From Candidatus Nanoarchaeia archaeon (GTDB taxonomy: Archaea; Nanobdellota; Nanobdellia; Woesearchaeales; JACPBV01): DNA of 64,000 nucleotides. The notes under the pieces were generated by a model. That model made no database searches and was not told where the DNA came from. It saw only the letters and a program-made list of their open reading frames with translations. The stretch lies in NCBI GenBank assembly GCA_028279655.1, contig JANQNH010000018.1, forward strand, positions 310,001-374,000, in the 5' to 3' direction. Both the position numbers and the translations under genes were made by a program. This document shows, piece after piece, positions 18,085-27,963 of this stretch (position 1 is its first letter; the number at the start of each line of letters is the position of its first letter).

Positions 18085-19518
18085 TTAGGGTTTTTTAGGT
18101 AGAAATGATCTTACTAATCTTATCTCTTCCTTGCCTATACCTCTGATAAGGAAGAGGGATATGAAGTAGATTGCTGCAGCGATAGGTATTATGTATATTA
18201 TCGGAAGGAAGGCTATATAGGTGATTGTGATACCCATTATTAATCCAGATATAATTGGTTTATAGGATATGCTTAAGAGGTTAAGGAAGAATCCATTCTT
18301 TGATGTATAGTAGTATAGGAGGATGAAGTTGATTGCCTGGGACACGATTGTGGCTATGGCTGCCCCTATGTAGCTGAATCTTGGGATCAGTAGGAAATTG
18401 GCAGCAACATTAGATACTGCACAGAACGCAGATGATATTGTGAACATGTGCTGTTTGTTGATCGCGTTTAGGAGATAGCCCATCATGTAGTTTATGAATA
18501 CCAGGACTAAAGTCCATGACAATATCTGCAGGACGACTGCTGATTCTATGAACTGCTCTTTGTATATGAATAATATGAGTCTTTGTGATAGTAATGTTAT
18601 CCCTATGCTCATCGGAAGCCCTATTGCCAAAAGATAATAGAATGATTTTTTGTAGAGCATCTTTAGAAAGTCTTTGGAGTTTTGATGGTGGAATCTTGAC
18701 ATTGCAGGGAAGGTTGCGTTTATGATGATCCCTGGAACAAAGGTAAGGGCATTTATCAGGGTAGAGGCAGCTGTGTACCATCCGGTCACTGCATATCCTT
18801 TCATAGCTGTGAGCATGACCTTGTCTACCTGATAGTATATCTGGTTGAATACCAGGGTTAGCCAGAACGGGATGGAGTTTTTGATCAGGTGTTTCCATGT
18901 TTCCAGGTCAGCATCAAATGATATCTTGACAATTTTTGTGGAACATGCAAAATAGTATAATACAAATGTTATCATCTTTGAAAAGACCAGGGCCAAGACA
19001 AGATTATAAATGCCATAACCACTAATGAGGACAAAGGATCCCAGACCTAATGCCATGGCTCTGTCAATAAATGTGATGTAAAGATTGTATTCGTTCCTTT
19101 CGTACGCTTTTAATATTATTTTGATCAGTGTATTTAAGGCTTTGAATGTCTCGTATACTATGACAAAGAATAGGAGCAACATGATTGCTCTTGTTTTTGG
19201 TGAGAACCATGCTACAATCATCGCTATTGCATATACTATGGTGAGGAGGACCAACCTTAGGCTTATAACATTGCCTATGAGTTTTTTTGCTTTTGATCTG
19301 TCCTTGGCAATCTCCCTGAAGATGTATACTGTAAGGCCAAAATGCGAGAACATCAGAAACAGAGCAATAAAAGCAAAGGCAAAGGAGTACTTTCCAAATC
19401 CTACATCTCCTAGATATCTTGTGATTATTATAACTAAGAAGAAGGACATCAGTTTGTCCACTATCTCTCTTGAAAATAAGAAGCCTGTGCTTTTGGCTAT
19501 TGTCTTTGCTGATGACAT
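18085..19518 (-). CDS. Polysaccharide/oligosaccharide flippase (Wzx/MATE-like)
   Basis: AKSTGFLFSREIVDKLMSFFLVIIITRYLGDVGFGKYSFAFAF; about 12-14 TM. Confidence 0.87.
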   Translation of the reverse strand: MSSAKTIAKSTGFLFSREIVDKLMSFFLVIIITRYLGDVGFGKYSFAFAFIALFLMFSHFGLTVYIFREIAKDRSKAKKLIGNVISLRLVLLTIVYAIAMIVAWFSPKTRAIMLLLFFVIVYETFKALNTLIKIILKAYERNEYNLYITFIDRAMALGLGSFVLISGYGIYNLVLALVFSKMITFVLYYFACSTKIVKISFDADLETWKHLIKNSIPFWLTLVFNQIYYQVDKVMLTAMKGYAVTGWYTAASTLINALTFVPGIIINATFPAMSRFHHQNSKDFLKMLYKKSFYYLLAIGLPMSIGITLLSQRLILFIYKEQFIESAVVLQILSWTLVLVFINYMMGYLLNAINKQHMFTISSAFCAVSNVAANFLLIPRFSYIGAAIATIVSQAINFILLYYYTSKNGFFLNLLSISYKPIISGLIMGITITYIAFLPIIYIIPIAAAIYFISLFLIRGIGKEEIRLVRSFLPKKP

Positions 19519-19595
19519 CCTTGTTTGGAATTATCACGGTGGCATTAAATACTTTGTGAATTTTATGTTAATAACTTAGTTTTTGAATTGTTTTC

Positions 19596-19776
19596 GGCAA
19601 CAACAATAATGGCTTCGGACGGCCTTCGGCCTACTCTCCACTCCGTAGGGGGCGTCCCCCTCTTTCTTGGGAATCCTTCGGATTCCTAAGATCTCAGAAA
19701 TCTCCGATTTCCGAGACGTCCTCGCCATTGTTGTTGCCTCAAACTTGCTTGGACTTCACTTGGCAGCATTGCTGCC
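19596..19776. repeat. Multi-hairpin intergenic element B (five hairpins within a closing stem)
   Basis: Outer ggcaacaacaataatggc (19596-19613)/gccattgttgttgcc (19724-19738); inner ggccttcggcc, ctac..gtag, gggggcgtccccc, ggaatccttcggattcc, ctcagaaatctccgatttccgag; adjacent ggcagcattgctgcc. Confidence 0.75.
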
Positions 19777-19804
19777 TATGTAGCTTTATTTTAACTGAAC
19801 AGAG

Positions 19805-19822
19805 ATTCATAAGATTTATAAG
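19805..19822 (+). promoter_or_regulatory. TATA-type promoter motif ATTCATAAGATTTATAAG
   Basis: Upstream of operon starting at 19875. Confidence 0.55.
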
Positions 19823-19874
19823 GGGGTTAATAGTAGTTAATTATAATTAATTGAAATATATGGGGTGAATTTAT

Positions 19875-20129
19875 ATGAGTGATTCAAACATAACGACCAT
19901 ATCTATACCAAAGGTACTTAGTGAGAAGCTTAAGGAGAAGATGGAAGGGACAGGCTTTAATTCTGTGTCCAGCTATGTTACATACATACTTAGACAAGTG
20001 CTTTCCAGTTCTGTATCTGGTAATTCAGGTTCTGAAGGAAATTCAGAGGAACAGAAGAAGGAAGCGCTTACAGAACAAGAGGAACAGAAGGTTAAGGAAA
20101 GGTTAAGAAGCCTGGGGTATCTTGATTAA
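19875..20129 (+). CDS. Small ribbon-helix-helix-like protein with ...VKERLRSLGYLD tail
   Basis: ITTISIPKVLSEKLKEKMEGTGFNSVSSYVTYILRQVL resembles RHH/CopG; acidic linker. Confidence 0.6.
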   Translation: MSDSNITTISIPKVLSEKLKEKMEGTGFNSVSSYVTYILRQVLSSSVSGNSGSEGNSEEQKKEALTEQEEQKVKERLRSLGYLD

Positions 20130-20130
20130 G

Positions 20131-21495
20131 ATGGGAAAAGTATTCCTGTTTGGGATTGATGGTGCTCCTCCTGAGCTTATATTTGGAAAATGGTTAGAGG
20201 ATCTGCCAAACATCAAGAAACTGATGGGTAAGGGGGCTTATGCCAAGATCAACAGTGCAATACCTCCTTCTACTATTGTTGCATGGAACTCTATGATCTC
20301 TGGAAAGGATACAAGTGAGATAGGTATCTTTAGCTATACTAAGAATAAGGAAGGAAGGTTGGTAAATTCCAATGATATTAAATGCAGATTGATGTGGGAT
20401 ATCCTTGATAGGGCTGGAAAGAGGAGCATAGTCCTTTACGTCCCTTTGACTTATCCAGTTAAGCAGATAAATGGGTGTATGGTGAGCGGGTTTATGACTC
20501 CTGGGATTGATTCTAATTGTGTTTATCCTGAGAGACTAAGAGATAAGATAAAGTCTTTAGGGAATGCTGATATTTTCTTTGATGTTGCAGTAGGGTTAGC
20601 TGGGCATAAAGGCCTTGATATTGATACACTAATAAAGAAGACTTATGAGATGACTGATATGCAGATCGAACTTTTAAAGGACCTTCTTGTTAAGGAGGAG
20701 TGGGATTTCTTTATGGCTGTGATGATAGGGACTGACAGGCTGCAGCATATGTTATGGAGACACTTTGACGAAACCCATAGAAGATTCATAAAGGATTCAC
20801 CTCATAAGAACGCTTTGAAGGATTATTATGCATATCTTGATAAGAGATTGGGAGAGGTTCTTGAGATGCTGGATGACGATACTGGGGTTATAGTGACTTC
20901 TGACCATGGTATGATCAAACAGGAAGGGAAGATAAACATAAACAACTGGCTGATAGACCAGGGATATCTCAAGCTAAAAAAGGAGATCACTGAGAAGACC
21001 AGATTCAGCGCTGATCTTGTGGATATGGACCATACGATAGCTTATGGTGGTGGGGCTTATAATGCAAGGGTATATATCAACAAGGAAAAGGTTGGAGAGG
21101 ATTATGAAAGAATAAAAAAGGAGATTGCAGATAAACTGAAGGAGATCCCTGATGATAAGGGGAATCCTATTGATACTAAGATCTATTTTTCCGAGGATAT
21201 CTATAAGGATGATTCGGACCCAGAGTGTCCTGATCTGACAATATATTTCGATGATCTTCGTTGGGCGTCAAATCCAGACCTTGGGCAGGAGGGATTGTAT
21301 TCATGGAAGACTGCATTGGGGGCAGACAGCGCAGGGCATTCCAGGCAAGGGAGTTTTGTTATCTGTAATGGGGGTGTATTGAATAAGGGAGACATTGGAG
21401 AGATAGAGATCAAGCAGGTTGCTCCTACAATACTTAAGATACTAGATGTTGAGATACCTGATGATATTGAAGTAGAACCGATAGAGGTGGTGTAA
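20131..21495 (+). CDS. Alkaline phosphatase/phosphodiesterase superfamily protein
   Basis: KVFLFGIDGAPPELIF, PPSTIVAWNSMISGKD, VIVTSDHGM, DSAGHSRQGSF. Confidence 0.87.
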   Translation: MGKVFLFGIDGAPPELIFGKWLEDLPNIKKLMGKGAYAKINSAIPPSTIVAWNSMISGKDTSEIGIFSYTKNKEGRLVNSNDIKCRLMWDILDRAGKRSIVLYVPLTYPVKQINGCMVSGFMTPGIDSNCVYPERLRDKIKSLGNADIFFDVAVGLAGHKGLDIDTLIKKTYEMTDMQIELLKDLLVKEEWDFFMAVMIGTDRLQHMLWRHFDETHRRFIKDSPHKNALKDYYAYLDKRLGEVLEMLDDDTGVIVTSDHGMIKQEGKININNWLIDQGYLKLKKEITEKTRFSADLVDMDHTIAYGGGAYNARVYINKEKVGEDYERIKKEIADKLKEIPDDKGNPIDTKIYFSEDIYKDDSDPECPDLTIYFDDLRWASNPDLGQEGLYSWKTALGADSAGHSRQGSFVICNGGVLNKGDIGEIEIKQVAPTILKILDVEIPDDIEVEPIEVV

Positions 21496-22596
21496 ATGCA
21501 TTTTTATGAATCTACATTAATAGACACTGTGGATGGATTTCAGTGTAAATCGTATGCTAGCGAGCATCCTGAAGGACATGTTATTGTCAAGCCAAAATAT
21601 ATACCTAAAGAGGCTATATCTGGCGAGGGACTTAAGTACAGGTTTCTTTTTGAGAAATGCTTAGTCAGGTTCAATCTTTTTGCAAAAAAAGAGAAGGTCC
21701 TTAATTACCTATCGCAGTTCAGGAAGAGGTTTCCTGATTATATCTATAACTGCCCTCTGCATAATAATTGGTTCTTTGTAGTTCCAAAGGATAGGATCAA
21801 GAAGGTGCATGATGGAAGGAAGGGCCTTCAGGAATTTTTGGGAGTCCCTAAGAAGGATCTTGATGAATATCTGACCTTGGTGAGGGAGCTAGTGGAGCTG
21901 TTGATGGAGAGCGGAGTAGATTCTGGAAATCTTGGGATAACACATTCTACTTTGCTTGGGAATTACACCCTTGGCAAATCAGATATTGATATAATCATAT
22001 ATGGAAAGGAAAATGGATGGAAGATACTGGATTTTCTTAAGACTGCTAAGCATGAGAAACTGAAATGGAAGACTGATGAGGAGTGGGCAGAATACTATAA
22101 AGAGCATAAGACATCGGAGTCTTCACATTTTACAGAGGAGGAGTATGTAAAGCATATGAAGAGAAAGAGATATGAAGGGATGTTTGGTGGAACGGTCTTT
22201 ACATTGTTTACAACTGAGGAGCCAGAGGAGACTTGGTTTAAATGGGGGGAGGAAAGATACGAACCCGTTGGACTGGCTACAGTGAGGGGTAAGGTAATAG
22301 ATCATTATAACAGCCATGTGAGGCCTGGATTCTATGAACTTGAGGATGCAAAGCTGATCGAGGGCGATCATGAGATGCCTAAACTTGAAGAGGGGATACC
22401 GATCAAGAGAGTGGTTACTTACTCTATCCCATTTGTGCAACAGGCTTTGACAGGGGAATTCTTGAGGGCATGTGGGCTGCTCGAGCTTGTTATACCAAAT
22501 GAAGGCGAGAGGTATTATAGGGTTGTAGTGGGATATTTTGATGCTTATACAAACGAGAGAAGAGAAAAGGAATATGTAAAGGCAGAGGTTGAATAA
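21496..22596 (+). CDS. Nucleotidyltransferase-fold protein, uncharacterised (paralog 1)
   Basis: THSTLLGNYTLGKSDIDIIIYGKENGWKIL resembles Pol-beta NTase G..SDID motif. Confidence 0.6.
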   Translation: MHFYESTLIDTVDGFQCKSYASEHPEGHVIVKPKYIPKEAISGEGLKYRFLFEKCLVRFNLFAKKEKVLNYLSQFRKRFPDYIYNCPLHNNWFFVVPKDRIKKVHDGRKGLQEFLGVPKKDLDEYLTLVRELVELLMESGVDSGNLGITHSTLLGNYTLGKSDIDIIIYGKENGWKILDFLKTAKHEKLKWKTDEEWAEYYKEHKTSESSHFTEEEYVKHMKRKRYEGMFGGTVFTLFTTEEPEETWFKWGEERYEPVGLATVRGKVIDHYNSHVRPGFYELEDAKLIEGDHEMPKLEEGIPIKRVVTYSIPFVQQALTGEFLRACGLLELVIPNEGERYYRVVVGYFDAYTNERREKEYVKAEVE

Positions 22597-22597
22597 T

Positions 22598-23701
22598 ATG
22601 CACTTTTATGAATCTTCGATCATAACCACCAAGGACGGACTGCATTGCCAGGTATATGGTAATGAGCACCCTGTCAATTCTATACTGGTGAAGCCGAAGT
22701 ACATCCCTACTGATAAGCTTTCCAGCGATTCCCTCCATTATAGGTTCATATCAGGAAAGAAGATGAACAGACTGAACCTATGGACTGATAAGGAAGGGCT
22801 GAAGGAGTATATCAGCGGATTTAAGAATAAGTACCCTCAATATGTATTCAACAGCCCTTTGCATAAGGGATACAGGTTGTTCTTTGGTGTACCTATAGAT
22901 TCTATAGAGAGAGTCTATTTTCCAAGGACAGGGCTTGCGGAACTGATGAGCATGCCAGAAGGCTCTTTGGATGAGCACCTGAAGAATGTTCATGAGTTTG
23001 TCAAGTTTCTTCTGAAAAGCGGGCTTCGGATAAAGGACCTTGGTCTTACTTATTCTACCCTTATGGGCCATTATCTTTCAAATATATCAGACATCAATAT
23101 TGTGGTCTATGGGAAGGACAATTATTGGAAGCTTATGGATTATCTTAAGACTGCAGAACATCCTCTGCTTCAATGGAAGACTAAGGGAGACTGGCTTGAT
23201 TTCTATAAGAAGAGGAATCGCTTTGCTATATTTAGCGAGGAACAGTTCCTCCATGATATGAGCAGGAAGAAATCTGAGGGCTTCTTTAACGATACACTAT
23301 TTGTAATCTTTGCTGCAGAGAAGGAGGAAGAGGTATGGTTCAAGTGGGGCAATGAGGAGTATATCCAGATGGGCAATGTTACTGTGGAAGGTACTGTTAC
23401 GGATAATTTCAATTCAATCGTCAGACCCGGGTGTTATGATATCAATGAGTCCAGAGTAATTGATGGCGACCTGAACAGTGATGCTGATATAGCTTTAGGG
23501 GATATCAATGTAAGCAAGGTCGTGTTTTATTCCAGGGATTACTGTATGTTGGCGTATCCTGGTGAGAAGATAGTAAGCTGCGGTGTGCTTGAGAAGGTAG
23601 AACCTTCAGAGGGAGAGCCATATTATCGGGTTGTAGTGGGATATTTTGATGCTTATACAAACGAAAGGAGAGAGAAGGAATTTATCAAAACCGTAAGATG
23701 A
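22598..23701 (+). CDS. Nucleotidyltransferase-fold-like protein (paralog 2, altered motif)
   Basis: MHFYESSIITTKDGLHCQ parallels MHFYESTLIDTVDGFQCK; motif is SDINIVVYG. Confidence 0.6.
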   Translation: MHFYESSIITTKDGLHCQVYGNEHPVNSILVKPKYIPTDKLSSDSLHYRFISGKKMNRLNLWTDKEGLKEYISGFKNKYPQYVFNSPLHKGYRLFFGVPIDSIERVYFPRTGLAELMSMPEGSLDEHLKNVHEFVKFLLKSGLRIKDLGLTYSTLMGHYLSNISDINIVVYGKDNYWKLMDYLKTAEHPLLQWKTKGDWLDFYKKRNRFAIFSEEQFLHDMSRKKSEGFFNDTLFVIFAAEKEEEVWFKWGNEEYIQMGNVTVEGTVTDNFNSIVRPGCYDINESRVIDGDLNSDADIALGDINVSKVVFYSRDYCMLAYPGEKIVSCGVLEKVEPSEGEPYYRVVVGYFDAYTNERREKEFIKTVR

Positions 23702-24294
23702 CTGAAGGAGCCAATAATGGAGAAGGGAATGTAGTGAATAAGTTCTCTAAAGACAACTGTATCTTTTGTAAGGAGGCTCTTCTAGAGGTAGGTAAGAAGA
23801 CAGAGTATGGAGCGGTTATAATCTATAAGGTAGGGAGCACCAAGAAAGACGGATGGTTTGCAATATTATCTCCAAGGACAGGAGGAGATCCAAAGAGTGA
23901 TTTTTCGATCCAGATAGTCCCTTTTGGGCACCTCACTAATTTTTCTCAGATCGATGCTTATCCAGAGCTTGCCAGAAACTACGGGATAATCTTCTCTAAG
24001 GTATCCTCTGCTGTTGGAGTGGTTATAAAGGATGAGCTGCCTGACGGGGAGGAGAGGGTTCCGATAGGAACTTATGGTAAATGCAAGCATCTCGATGAGC
24101 ACATCCATATAAAGATATTTCCATGGAGGAACGATATAGGTCAGCCGTTTACAACAGACTCTTCTTTCCAGAGGAAAGAGATCTTTAAGGATGCTGAGGA
24201 GGAGTTTGTTAAGATGAAGCCTGTAAGGAAGGCTGGATTGAAGAGAGAGAGGTTTGATCAGTTGTCTGAGAAACTTATATCACTGTTAAAATGA
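23698..24294 (+). CDS. HIT-like protein
   Basis: NCIFCKEAL N-terminal CxxC and DEHIHIKIFPWR, a HIT-like triad variant. Confidence 0.5.
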   Translation: MTEGANNGEGNVVNKFSKDNCIFCKEALLEVGKKTEYGAVIIYKVGSTKKDGWFAILSPRTGGDPKSDFSIQIVPFGHLTNFSQIDAYPELARNYGIIFSKVSSAVGVVIKDELPDGEERVPIGTYGKCKHLDEHIHIKIFPWRNDIGQPFTTDSSFQRKEIFKDAEEEFVKMKPVRKAGLKRERFDQLSEKLISLLK

Positions 24295-25700
24295 AGAATA
24301 CAGATCTTATGAATAACATAGACCTTCATGTTCATACAAACAGGTCTGATGGAGAACTGGATCCCCAGGAAGTTGTAGATCTAGCCATAAAAAAGGGTTT
24401 GAAGGCCGTAGCTATAACCGACCATGATGTTGTTGATGGAGTTGAGGGGGCTATCTCCTATGCTTCTGGTAAGGGTATAGAGGTTATTCCTGGAATAGAG
24501 ATCGGTTGTGATGAGCTGGGTATAGGGTTTAAGGAGGTCCATGTTGTTGGACTCTTTATTGATTATAAGAATAAGGATCTGCTAGAATTTGCAGAGAACA
24601 TAAAAAAACAGAGGACAAACCAGAAGAGGAAGATGATCGATAAGATCCGTGAACTTGGATATGATATTACATTCGAAGAGGTCGCTCTGTCAGTAAAGGG
24701 TGCTTTTGGAAGGCCACATATATGCAGGACGCTAATGAAGAAATATCCTGATAAGTTTTCCTCCATACAGGAGGTTTTTGATAAACTGCTAGGTATAGGA
24801 AAGCCAGCTTATGTGGATAGGGAGGAGAGAGGGGGAATGAAAGAGGCTATCTCTATCATCAAGAGGGCAGGAGGTATATCCTTCCTGGCCCATCCTGGAG
24901 TATATAAGAAGGAGGATTCTCTCGAGCTTATCAAGGCTTTTAGGAAGGCTGGAGGAGAAGGTATAGAGACCTATTATCCTTACCATATAATCTGTCCAAA
25001 GCTGGGGATAGATGCCGAGGAGAACAGCAGGCTTATCGGATTTTACAAGGAACTTGTTAAGTCAGAGGGCTTTTTGGAGAGCGGAGGGAGCGATTTTCAC
25101 GGTGGTGACAGGGATACCTTAGGGGAGATCCCTATTGATTGGGATGTTCTTGAGCGACTACGGTCCTGTGAGTGTAAAAAAGAAGGGGCTACGGTCTGGT
25201 TTACAGGGCTTGCATGCTCAGGAAAAACAACTATCTCGAAAAGGATCAGGGAGATCTTATGCGAGAGGGGACTCAACATAGTTGTGCTGGACAGCGATGA
25301 TCTGAGGAGCACTGTTTCAAAGGACTTTGGATATACCAAAGAAGAGAGAGACAGGCATATGAGGCTTGTGGCTGATATGTGTTATCTTCTGACTCTGCAG
25401 GGAGCACTTAACCTTGCTGCGGTTATATCTCCTACAGACTCCATAAGGGAAGATGCCAGGAAAAAGATTGGGAGTTTTATCGAGGTTTATGTTAGATGCC
25501 CATTGGAGGTGTGTAAGGCCAGGGATGTAAAGGGACATTATCTTGAGTATGAACAGGGAAAACTTAAGGATTTTGTAGGGATGAATATCCCTTATGAGGA
25601 GCCGGTGAATCCGGACGTTGTTGTAGATACTGATACTAATGATGTTGATACCTGTGCAAACATGATAATAGCTAAAATGGAAGAGAGGGGTTTTATATGA
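24291..25700 (+). CDS. PHP-domain phosphoesterase fused to APS-kinase-like domain
   Basis: IDLHVHTNRSDGELDPQEVVDLA...AITDHD (PHP) then TVWFTGLACSGKTTISKRI...VLDSDDLRSTVSKDFGYTKEERDRHMRLVA...VYVRCPLEVCKARD (APS kinase). Confidence 0.9.
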   Translation: MKNTDLMNNIDLHVHTNRSDGELDPQEVVDLAIKKGLKAVAITDHDVVDGVEGAISYASGKGIEVIPGIEIGCDELGIGFKEVHVVGLFIDYKNKDLLEFAENIKKQRTNQKRKMIDKIRELGYDITFEEVALSVKGAFGRPHICRTLMKKYPDKFSSIQEVFDKLLGIGKPAYVDREERGGMKEAISIIKRAGGISFLAHPGVYKKEDSLELIKAFRKAGGEGIETYYPYHIICPKLGIDAEENSRLIGFYKELVKSEGFLESGGSDFHGGDRDTLGEIPIDWDVLERLRSCECKKEGATVWFTGLACSGKTTISKRIREILCERGLNIVVLDSDDLRSTVSKDFGYTKEERDRHMRLVADMCYLLTLQGALNLAAVISPTDSIREDARKKIGSFIEVYVRCPLEVCKARDVKGHYLEYEQGKLKDFVGMNIPYEEPVNPDVVVDTDTNDVDTCANMIIAKMEERGFI

Positions 25701-27142
25701 ATGTAAAAAAGAAGGTTTTTGTATTTGGTATTGATGGTACTCCACCAAAACTGTTGTTTGAGAGATGGATAGATGAACTGCCTAATATCAAGAGATTGAT
25801 GGACAAAGGGCTTTATGCAGAACTTAATTCAACTGTTCCTCCTTCTACTATACTAGCATGGACTGCTTTTGCATCTGGAAGGGATCCTGGAGAGATGGGG
25901 ATCTATAGCTATACCTGCAAGGTATGTGAAGGAAGCGATGAGGTAATGCTTACAAATTCAACAAAGAAAAGAAAGGAGATGGTATGGGATCTGCTTGGAA
26001 AGACAGGGAAAAAAAGCATATCCTTGTTTGTGCCTTTGACATATCCTGTTAAGAAGATAGATGGGTGTATGGCAAGCGGTTTTTTAACTCCGGGGATGAT
26101 AGGGAAATGTGCCTATCCTGATTCACTGAAAGAGAAGCTTAAGTCAATGAGCAATCCTGATATGTTCTTTGATGTTGCTATCGGTCTTGCAGGCCATAGG
26201 GGCATCGGAATAGACAACCTGATCAAGAATACCTATGAGATGACTGACATGCAGATCAAGCTCGTTAAGGATCTTGTTGCTAATGAGGAATGGGATTTCT
26301 TTATGGCTGTTATGATAGGGACTGACAGGCTGCAGCATTCTATATGGAAGCATTTTGATGAGGAACATAGGTTTTTCATAAAGGATAGCCAGTATAAGGA
26401 TGTCCTGAAGGACTATTACAAATACCTGGATAAGCGACTGGGGGAGATACTTGATATGCTGGATGATGATACTGTAGTCGTAGTCTCATCTGACCATGGC
26501 ATGGTGAGGCAGGAAGGGAAGATCAATGTTAATGATTTCCTTGTAAAAGAAGGATATCTCTTCTTTAAGGATGATTTTTTGGCTAAGGCAAAGCTAAGGT
26601 GGAAAGAGGAGAGGAAGTTTACCAAATTTAAGCTTACTGATATCGACTGGAGCAAGACAAAGGCCTATGAGGTAGGAGCCTATCAGGCCAGGATCTATAT
26701 AAACAGGAAAAGCAGAGGCCCTGATGGCATAGTAAGCGATGAGGAGTTTGAGAGTGTAAGAGAGGAGATAGCGAACAAATTACTGGCCATAACTGATGAT
26801 AAAGGCAGGAAACTGGATACCAAGGTGTTCAGACCAGAAGACATATACAAGAATGGTTTTGATGATGAATGTCCTGATATGATAGTCTTTTTTGATAACC
26901 TCGCATGGGGTGTCAATAATGATGGTGTCGGCAGCGATCAGCTGTATCTTGTAGGTGAGGAGGCTGGCAACGATAATGCAGGACATCATCCGGTCGGCTC
27001 ATTCATAATGTCTGGCTCTGGAGTTGAACCCAGGGGGAAGATAGATCCTATAAGCATAATGGATGTAACCCCTACTATCCTGAAGATTTTCGATATGGAG
27101 ATCCCTTCAGATATGCAAGGAAAGGCAATCAAGTACGATTGA
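25697..27142 (+). CDS. Alkaline phosphatase/phosphodiesterase superfamily protein (paralog of 20131..21495)
   Basis: VFVFGIDGTPPKLLFERWIDELPNIKRLMDKG, PPSTILAWTAFASGRD, VVSSDHGM. Confidence 0.87.
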   Translation: MNVKKKVFVFGIDGTPPKLLFERWIDELPNIKRLMDKGLYAELNSTVPPSTILAWTAFASGRDPGEMGIYSYTCKVCEGSDEVMLTNSTKKRKEMVWDLLGKTGKKSISLFVPLTYPVKKIDGCMASGFLTPGMIGKCAYPDSLKEKLKSMSNPDMFFDVAIGLAGHRGIGIDNLIKNTYEMTDMQIKLVKDLVANEEWDFFMAVMIGTDRLQHSIWKHFDEEHRFFIKDSQYKDVLKDYYKYLDKRLGEILDMLDDDTVVVVSSDHGMVRQEGKINVNDFLVKEGYLFFKDDFLAKAKLRWKEERKFTKFKLTDIDWSKTKAYEVGAYQARIYINRKSRGPDGIVSDEEFESVREEIANKLLAITDDKGRKLDTKVFRPEDIYKNGFDDECPDMIVFFDNLAWGVNNDGVGSDQLYLVGEEAGNDNAGHHPVGSFIMSGSGVEPRGKIDPISIMDVTPTILKIFDMEIPSDMQGKAIKYD

Positions 27143-27207
27143 CCTGATTCTTTTTTTCCTTGTCTTTAGAATTCACAAGATTTAAAAATGAATAGGGAAT
27201 AATCCCT

Positions 27208-27948
27208 ATGATAATGGTTTCAATAAAGGAGATTAAAAGACTTACATATAAGGCGCATAAGAATCCGCTTGGCAATTATGTAGAAAGGCCACTCTCTTAT
27301 TACCTGATCAAGCTTTTGATACCTCTTAAGGTGACTGGCAATCAGGTCAGCATATTCAGCATGTTCCTTTTCCTTATCCCTTTTTTTCTATTGACAACAG
27401 GAGAGAGGTCTTTAGCTATCGCTGCTACAGCTATTCTGCTGTTCATATCCTTCTTAGATACGGTTGACGGAGGGTTAGCCAGGTATTATAACAATAAGAC
27501 ATTAAAAGGAAAGTACCTGGAGTACATGTCCCATGAGGTCTATATACCATTGTTCTTCTTTGCACTCAGCATATATTCTTTCAGGTATTTTAATAATTAT
27601 TATATATTGATCCTTGGGGGCATAACTGTATTTTCGATATTTCTTACTAATGTAAGCGCCTCTAATAAAGATAGGATAATCCTCCTTACTTCGTACAAGA
27701 AGGGCAATCTGATCAGCAAGGTCAAGAAAAATAATTCCTCAAAGCCTAAAAATAGGTTAAATGATATGATCTTTTATTTACTTTTTATAGTAAACAGCTA
27801 TGGAAATATATTCTACCTTTGTTTCTTTTTGTCATTATTTGGACTTTTGCAGTATGTTTTCTTCTTTTACTCTGCTTTGTATATTTCAATAGCAGCAATC
27901 AAGTTTGTTAATGAGATAAGAAAAGGATTTAGTGAGTATGATGTTTAG
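27208..27948 (+). CDS. CDP-alcohol phosphatidyltransferase family protein (variant motif)
   Basis: DTVDGGLARYYNNKTLKGKYLEYMSHE; ATG 27208. Confidence 0.8.
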   Translation: MIMVSIKEIKRLTYKAHKNPLGNYVERPLSYYLIKLLIPLKVTGNQVSIFSMFLFLIPFFLLTTGERSLAIAATAILLFISFLDTVDGGLARYYNNKTLKGKYLEYMSHEVYIPLFFFALSIYSFRYFNNYYILILGGITVFSIFLTNVSASNKDRIILLTSYKKGNLISKVKKNNSSKPKNRLNDMIFYLLFIVNSYGNIFYLCFFLSLFGLLQYVFFFYSALYISIAAIKFVNEIRKGFSEYDV

Positions 27949-27963
27949 GAGTGAGATAGATCT

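Noticed and set aside
19596-19776. Multi-hairpin element B as a CRISPR array or integron attC
   Set aside because: No regularly spaced direct repeats with unique spacers, and no cas or integrase genes nearby
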